Shown piece by piece: positions 52,556 to 55,107 of a stretch of 55,107 bases of DNA. Within the stretch, counting starts at the first letter, position 1. Each line of letters starts with the position of its first letter. Both the position numbers and the translations under genes were made by a program. The stretch is from the NCBI GenBank assembly GCA_937948705.1, contig CALECF010000047.1:1-55107 (forward strand), written 5' to 3'. The DNA comes from an uncultured Anaerosolibacter sp. (GTDB taxonomy: Bacteria; Bacillota_A; Clostridia; Peptostreptococcales; Thermotaleaceae). The notes below the pieces were generated by a model that saw nothing but the letters and a program-made list of their open reading frames with translations, searched no databases and had not been told where the DNA came from.

Positions 52556-54883
52556 TTATGGTAGCGATGTATACACCTTCATCCTTTTCTCACTCAGCAT
52601 CACTCGAATCGCCCCACTTTGGTCATTCCGAAAAATCCGGCTACCATTTTCACTATATCTTTCTATTACCTTAGGATGAGGGTGTCCAAAACTATTTTTT
52701 CCCACTTGAAATACAGCAATTTCTGGATGTATACTTTGGATCCATTGCTCAGTACTGGAATAAACACTGCCATGATGTGGAACTTTTACCACGTCTATGT
52801 CCAATCTAGGGTAATCATTTCGTATCAAGTGTTCTGCCTCTGCCTCGATATCGCCAGTCCATAAAATCTTTTTATCTTTATATGCCATTAACAGAACTAG
52901 AGAATTGTTATTGACATCATCTCTAGTAGATTGAATAAGTGCTGTATCAGGATGGAGAACCTTTACAGCCACATCCCGATCTATGATCATTTCGCTCCCC
53001 TTTTTGATCAGATGAATCTCAACATTCTTTTCTTTGCACTTTTTTTCTAAGGCAATCCAATCCGCTGTCTTAAACACATCTGTCCCCGTAACGACTACAC
53101 CGACTCTTATTTTATCTAATACCTGAATTAAACCGCCTATATGATCATTATGCGCATGGGAAGCAAAAATAACATCTATCTTTGGGATGCCATTTTTCAA
53201 TAGATAAGGAACAAGAATTTTCTTTTCCTTTCTGGTGATTCCTTGCTGAAAATTTCCACCCCCATCAATCAGCACATTCTTCCCCTGGGGTGTACGTATT
53301 AGGGTACAATCACCTTGGCCCACATCTACAAATATAATCTCCATTCCATGGGGTATGAAAGACCACATTATCCACCAAACCATGTAGGCCCCAACGAATC
53401 CATACATACATTTCCTTTTACTAATTTGCCATTTATTCATATGTCTCTCATCGACTACCACTATTCCTATGAAAACATAATAAGCTGCGATCATCCATAT
53501 ACTGGGTGAAGGCACAATAATATGGGAAAATGGAATAGTCACAGATATGTTTACAATAATGAGCATCAACTGAATCCCTATAGATATGACGAAGGCTATC
53601 AATGAGGCAGCTGGCACACTAAATACTCCAAACATAACCATTGCAAAGCCAGCCGGTACTAGGTATCCCACAATCATTACAATAGGTATATTCACAAAGA
53701 TCGCAGCTAAAGAAAGTACATTGAAATGATAGGCAACAACTGGCCATGTTCCCAATTGGGCGGCTATAGAGATGGCAAGAACCTGTGCCCAATCATTGGG
53801 CATAAAGTTCATTTTCTTCAAGATTGGTTGATACAGTAGAATAATAGAGAGTACCGCGCTAAAAGACAACTGAAACCCAATATCGATAACCAATAGGGGA
53901 TTTATCAATAGGAACAAACAAGCTGTAGCTAGCAGCGCAGACAAGGAATCGTACCTTCTATTCAACAAGGGCCCAACGACCAAGAAAGTCGCCATGGTGA
54001 CAGCCCGTAAAACAGAAGGTGAAAAACCTGTAATAGCCGTATAGCTCCAGAGCGACAACAAGATGATAGATATACGCATCTTGTTCGATGTCCTTTTCAG
54101 CAAATAATTCAATAAAGTGTAAAGAATCCCTACATGAAGACCAGATACAGCTAGCACATGGGCAACACCCAATACTTGAAATTTTTCATAGATTTCATCT
54201 TCTAGTTGATCTTTATCTCCAAGGAGAATGCCTGTCAAAAGCTCCCCTTCTCCCTCCCCCAATCTACTGAGAATAATATGAGTTATTTTCTCCTTTATTT
54301 GGTGAGAACCTCTTAGAACGACATTTACGCTACCTTTTCCCCTAACTTCAATTTCTTCCGCTCTTCCATAGATCAAGCTATAAATTCCTCTCGTTTTCAA
54401 ATACATTCTATAATCAAAGGTTTTCGGATTTCTAGGGCCCTGAGGTTCTCGAATCATTCCATAAATTCCGATCCTTTTGCCTATAATATTCTCTAGATGC
54501 TCAACCTCTCCAGTGAGCTTTATTAGCGTAGTTTCATCGAGCAGGATGTCCTGGTCATTACATTTCATCTTTCTCAGCCTTACAGTTAGTTGAGCCGTAT
54601 CCCTATAGGATATATCGATCACGTCACCTATAAAGTATGCCTCTTGATCCCAATAAGAGGCTAACTGACTCTCATAGGCGTATTTGAATGTAAGATTCCC
54701 TGCCCCTACCAGCAAAAAAACACATAACAAAACAAACGTGTTGGGTAGTTTTTTAAAAACCACCCCAGTGATAAGGAGAACAAACAGCACAATGGCTCCC
54801 AGTATATAGAAGTCATCGATCCAGTATTTCATTACAATCCCGGCTACATACGCGCCTACCACAGGAATCAGCGGTCTTCTCAT
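52556..54883 (-). CDS. comEC: DNA-uptake channel ComEC/Rec2
   Basis: Moves single-stranded DNA across the membrane in natural competence. The 775-residue protein has an N-terminal OB/DUF4131 region after two membrane segments (about 1-170), the multi-pass Competence domain (about 205-480, including GILLGDKDQLEDEIYEKF near its start and VLAVSGLHVGILYTLL), and a C-terminal metallo-beta-lactamase-like nuclease domain (FVDVGQGDCTLIRTP, ASHAHNDHIGGL, WTGDIEAEAE, PHHGS). All metal-binding motifs are present. Whether the organism is naturally competent is unknown. Its ATG overlaps the TGA of an upstream reading frame. Confidence 0.96.
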   Translation of the reverse strand: MRRPLIPVVGAYVAGIVMKYWIDDFYILGAIVLFVLLITGVVFKKLPNTFVLLCVFLLVGAGNLTFKYAYESQLASYWDQEAYFIGDVIDISYRDTAQLTVRLRKMKCNDQDILLDETTLIKLTGEVEHLENIIGKRIGIYGMIREPQGPRNPKTFDYRMYLKTRGIYSLIYGRAEEIEVRGKGSVNVVLRGSHQIKEKITHIILSRLGEGEGELLTGILLGDKDQLEDEIYEKFQVLGVAHVLAVSGLHVGILYTLLNYLLKRTSNKMRISIILLSLWSYTAITGFSPSVLRAVTMATFLVVGPLLNRRYDSLSALLATACLFLLINPLLVIDIGFQLSFSAVLSIILLYQPILKKMNFMPNDWAQVLAISIAAQLGTWPVVAYHFNVLSLAAIFVNIPIVMIVGYLVPAGFAMVMFGVFSVPAASLIAFVISIGIQLMLIIVNISVTIPFSHIIVPSPSIWMIAAYYVFIGIVVVDERHMNKWQISKRKCMYGFVGAYMVWWIMWSFIPHGMEIIFVDVGQGDCTLIRTPQGKNVLIDGGGNFQQGITRKEKKILVPYLLKNGIPKIDVIFASHAHNDHIGGLIQVLDKIRVGVVVTGTDVFKTADWIALEKKCKEKNVEIHLIKKGSEMIIDRDVAVKVLHPDTALIQSTRDDVNNNSLVLLMAYKDKKILWTGDIEAEAEHLIRNDYPRLDIDVVKVPHHGSVYSSTEQWIQSIHPEIAVFQVGKNSFGHPHPKVIERYSENGSRIFRNDQSGAIRVMLSEKRMKVYTSLP

Positions 54884-54969
54884 ATAGTGCCACCCTTCTT
54901 TATCATTGAAGTATTATTTTCTACAAATTTCTTCCAATTCCTTTCTTTAGCATTTACTTCCCTGACAAA
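54880..54969 (-). pseudogene. 3' coding fragment interrupted by the group II intron
   Basis: On the minus strand an open frame of 29 codons and a TGA runs from the intron end to comEC. The residues start FVREVNAKERNWKKF and end GGTI. The TGA overlaps the comEC ATG (ATGA), the mark of translational coupling. The frame has no start codon except a late internal ATG, so it looks like the 3' exon of a gene cut by the intron. If the intron splices, the protein could still be made. I do not recognise the family from this piece. Confidence 0.6.
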
Positions 54970-55107
54970 TCGAGTAGCTAGAAAACAGGATAATTAGTCC
55001 TGTTTTCTTTGCTCTCACAGAACCGGACTTACGTTTGCCGTATCCGGCTCCTGAAACTTCTCACCGAATTAATAGTAATTCGACAACAACCCAACTTCGT
55101 ATTTTTG
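54970..55107 (-). mobile_element. 3' end of a group II intron (domains V and VI)
   Basis: On the minus strand 55020-55050 forms domain V: GAGCCGGATACGGCAAACGT then AAGTCCGGTTC, with the AGC catalytic triad near the 5' end of the stem. Just after it, 54976-55013 forms domain VI: a 10-base stem GAAAACAGGA/TCCTGTTTTC closed by AGC/GCT with a bulged A at 54979, the likely branch point. A small stem upstream of domain V (about 55063-55081) may belong to domain IV. The rest, including any reverse transcriptase, lies beyond the window. The 3' splice site near 54970 is an estimate. Confidence 0.82.

Noticed and set aside
54981..55007. Ten-base stem near the right edge as a simple intrinsic terminator.
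   Set aside because: It is followed on the minus strand by an intron-like 3' end and preceded at the right distance by domain V, so domain VI explains it better.
1..55107. CRISPR array, tRNA genes, rRNA operon, defence island.
   Set aside because: I saw no regularly spaced repeats, no tRNA cloverleaf with a T-arm signature, and no recognisable nuclease or toxin-antitoxin cluster on either strand.

Overview
The window looks like chromosome of an anaerobic, endospore-forming, low-GC Clostridia member. Gene content and order resemble Alkaliphilus and its relatives, but this is inference from synteny and protein style, not a database match. Spore genes (spoIIP, gpr, yqfC, yqfD, a cotS-family kinase), an archaeal-type single-chain glycyl-tRNA synthetase behind a T-box, pyruvate phosphate dikinase with its regulatory protein, and strong AGGAGG-type ribosome sites all fit. 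Nearly all genes lie on the minus strand.

Left edge (1-1800): a small accessory module with an XRE-type regulator behind an operator-rich promoter and a tyrosine recombinase. Next comes the RNase P RNA (1959-2307, minus). From 2.4 to 10.8 kb is the macromolecular-synthesis neighbourhood: dgt-like, DUF188, dnaG, rpoD, a HAD phosphatase, trmK, a Nif3-family gene and a zinc-ribbon coiled-coil gene, with a 67-residue orphan gene on the plus strand between rpoD and the HAD gene. From 10.9 to 16.2 kb are a CotS-family gene and the carbon-switch set ccpN-like / PEP-synthase regulatory protein / ppdK. From 16.4 to 18.1 kb is glyS with its T-box.

From 18.1 to 29.2 kb, one long same-strand run starts with sporulation genes yqfC-yqfD and continues phoH, pgpH, ybeY, a diacylglycerol-kinase/PAP2 fusion, a CNNM-type transporter, a DUF3048 lipoprotein, cdd, era, a 46-residue yqzL-like gene, recO and a DUF4342 gene. 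From 29.3 to 33.4 kb are a membrane-microdomain set (NfeD-type protease, flotillin FloA, an unknown acidic membrane protein) and an exported endonuclease/exonuclease/phosphatase protein. From 33.6 to 45.7 kb is the heat-shock and translation cluster hemW, hrcA, an archaeal-like group III chaperonin, grpE, dnaK, dnaJ, prmA, rsmE, mtaB, hinT, rpsU and yqeY, with a perfect CIRCE operator ahead of hrcA. From 45.8 to 54.9 kb are lepA, an unknown membrane protein gene, spoIIP, gpr, rpsT (plus strand), holA and comEC.

Right edge (54.9-55.1 kb): domains V and VI of a group II intron on the minus strand. The 30 codons between the intron end and comEC form an open frame whose TGA overlaps the comEC ATG, so the intron appears to interrupt a gene translationally coupled to comEC.

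The least ordinary features are the group III chaperonin inside the CIRCE-controlled operon, the intron-split gene before comEC, the kinase-phosphatase fusion with an altered PAP2 motif, the paired ACTATAGT operators, and several small unknown genes. I found no CRISPR array, tRNA gene, 16S/23S/5S rRNA gene, defence island or obvious new multi-gene system.
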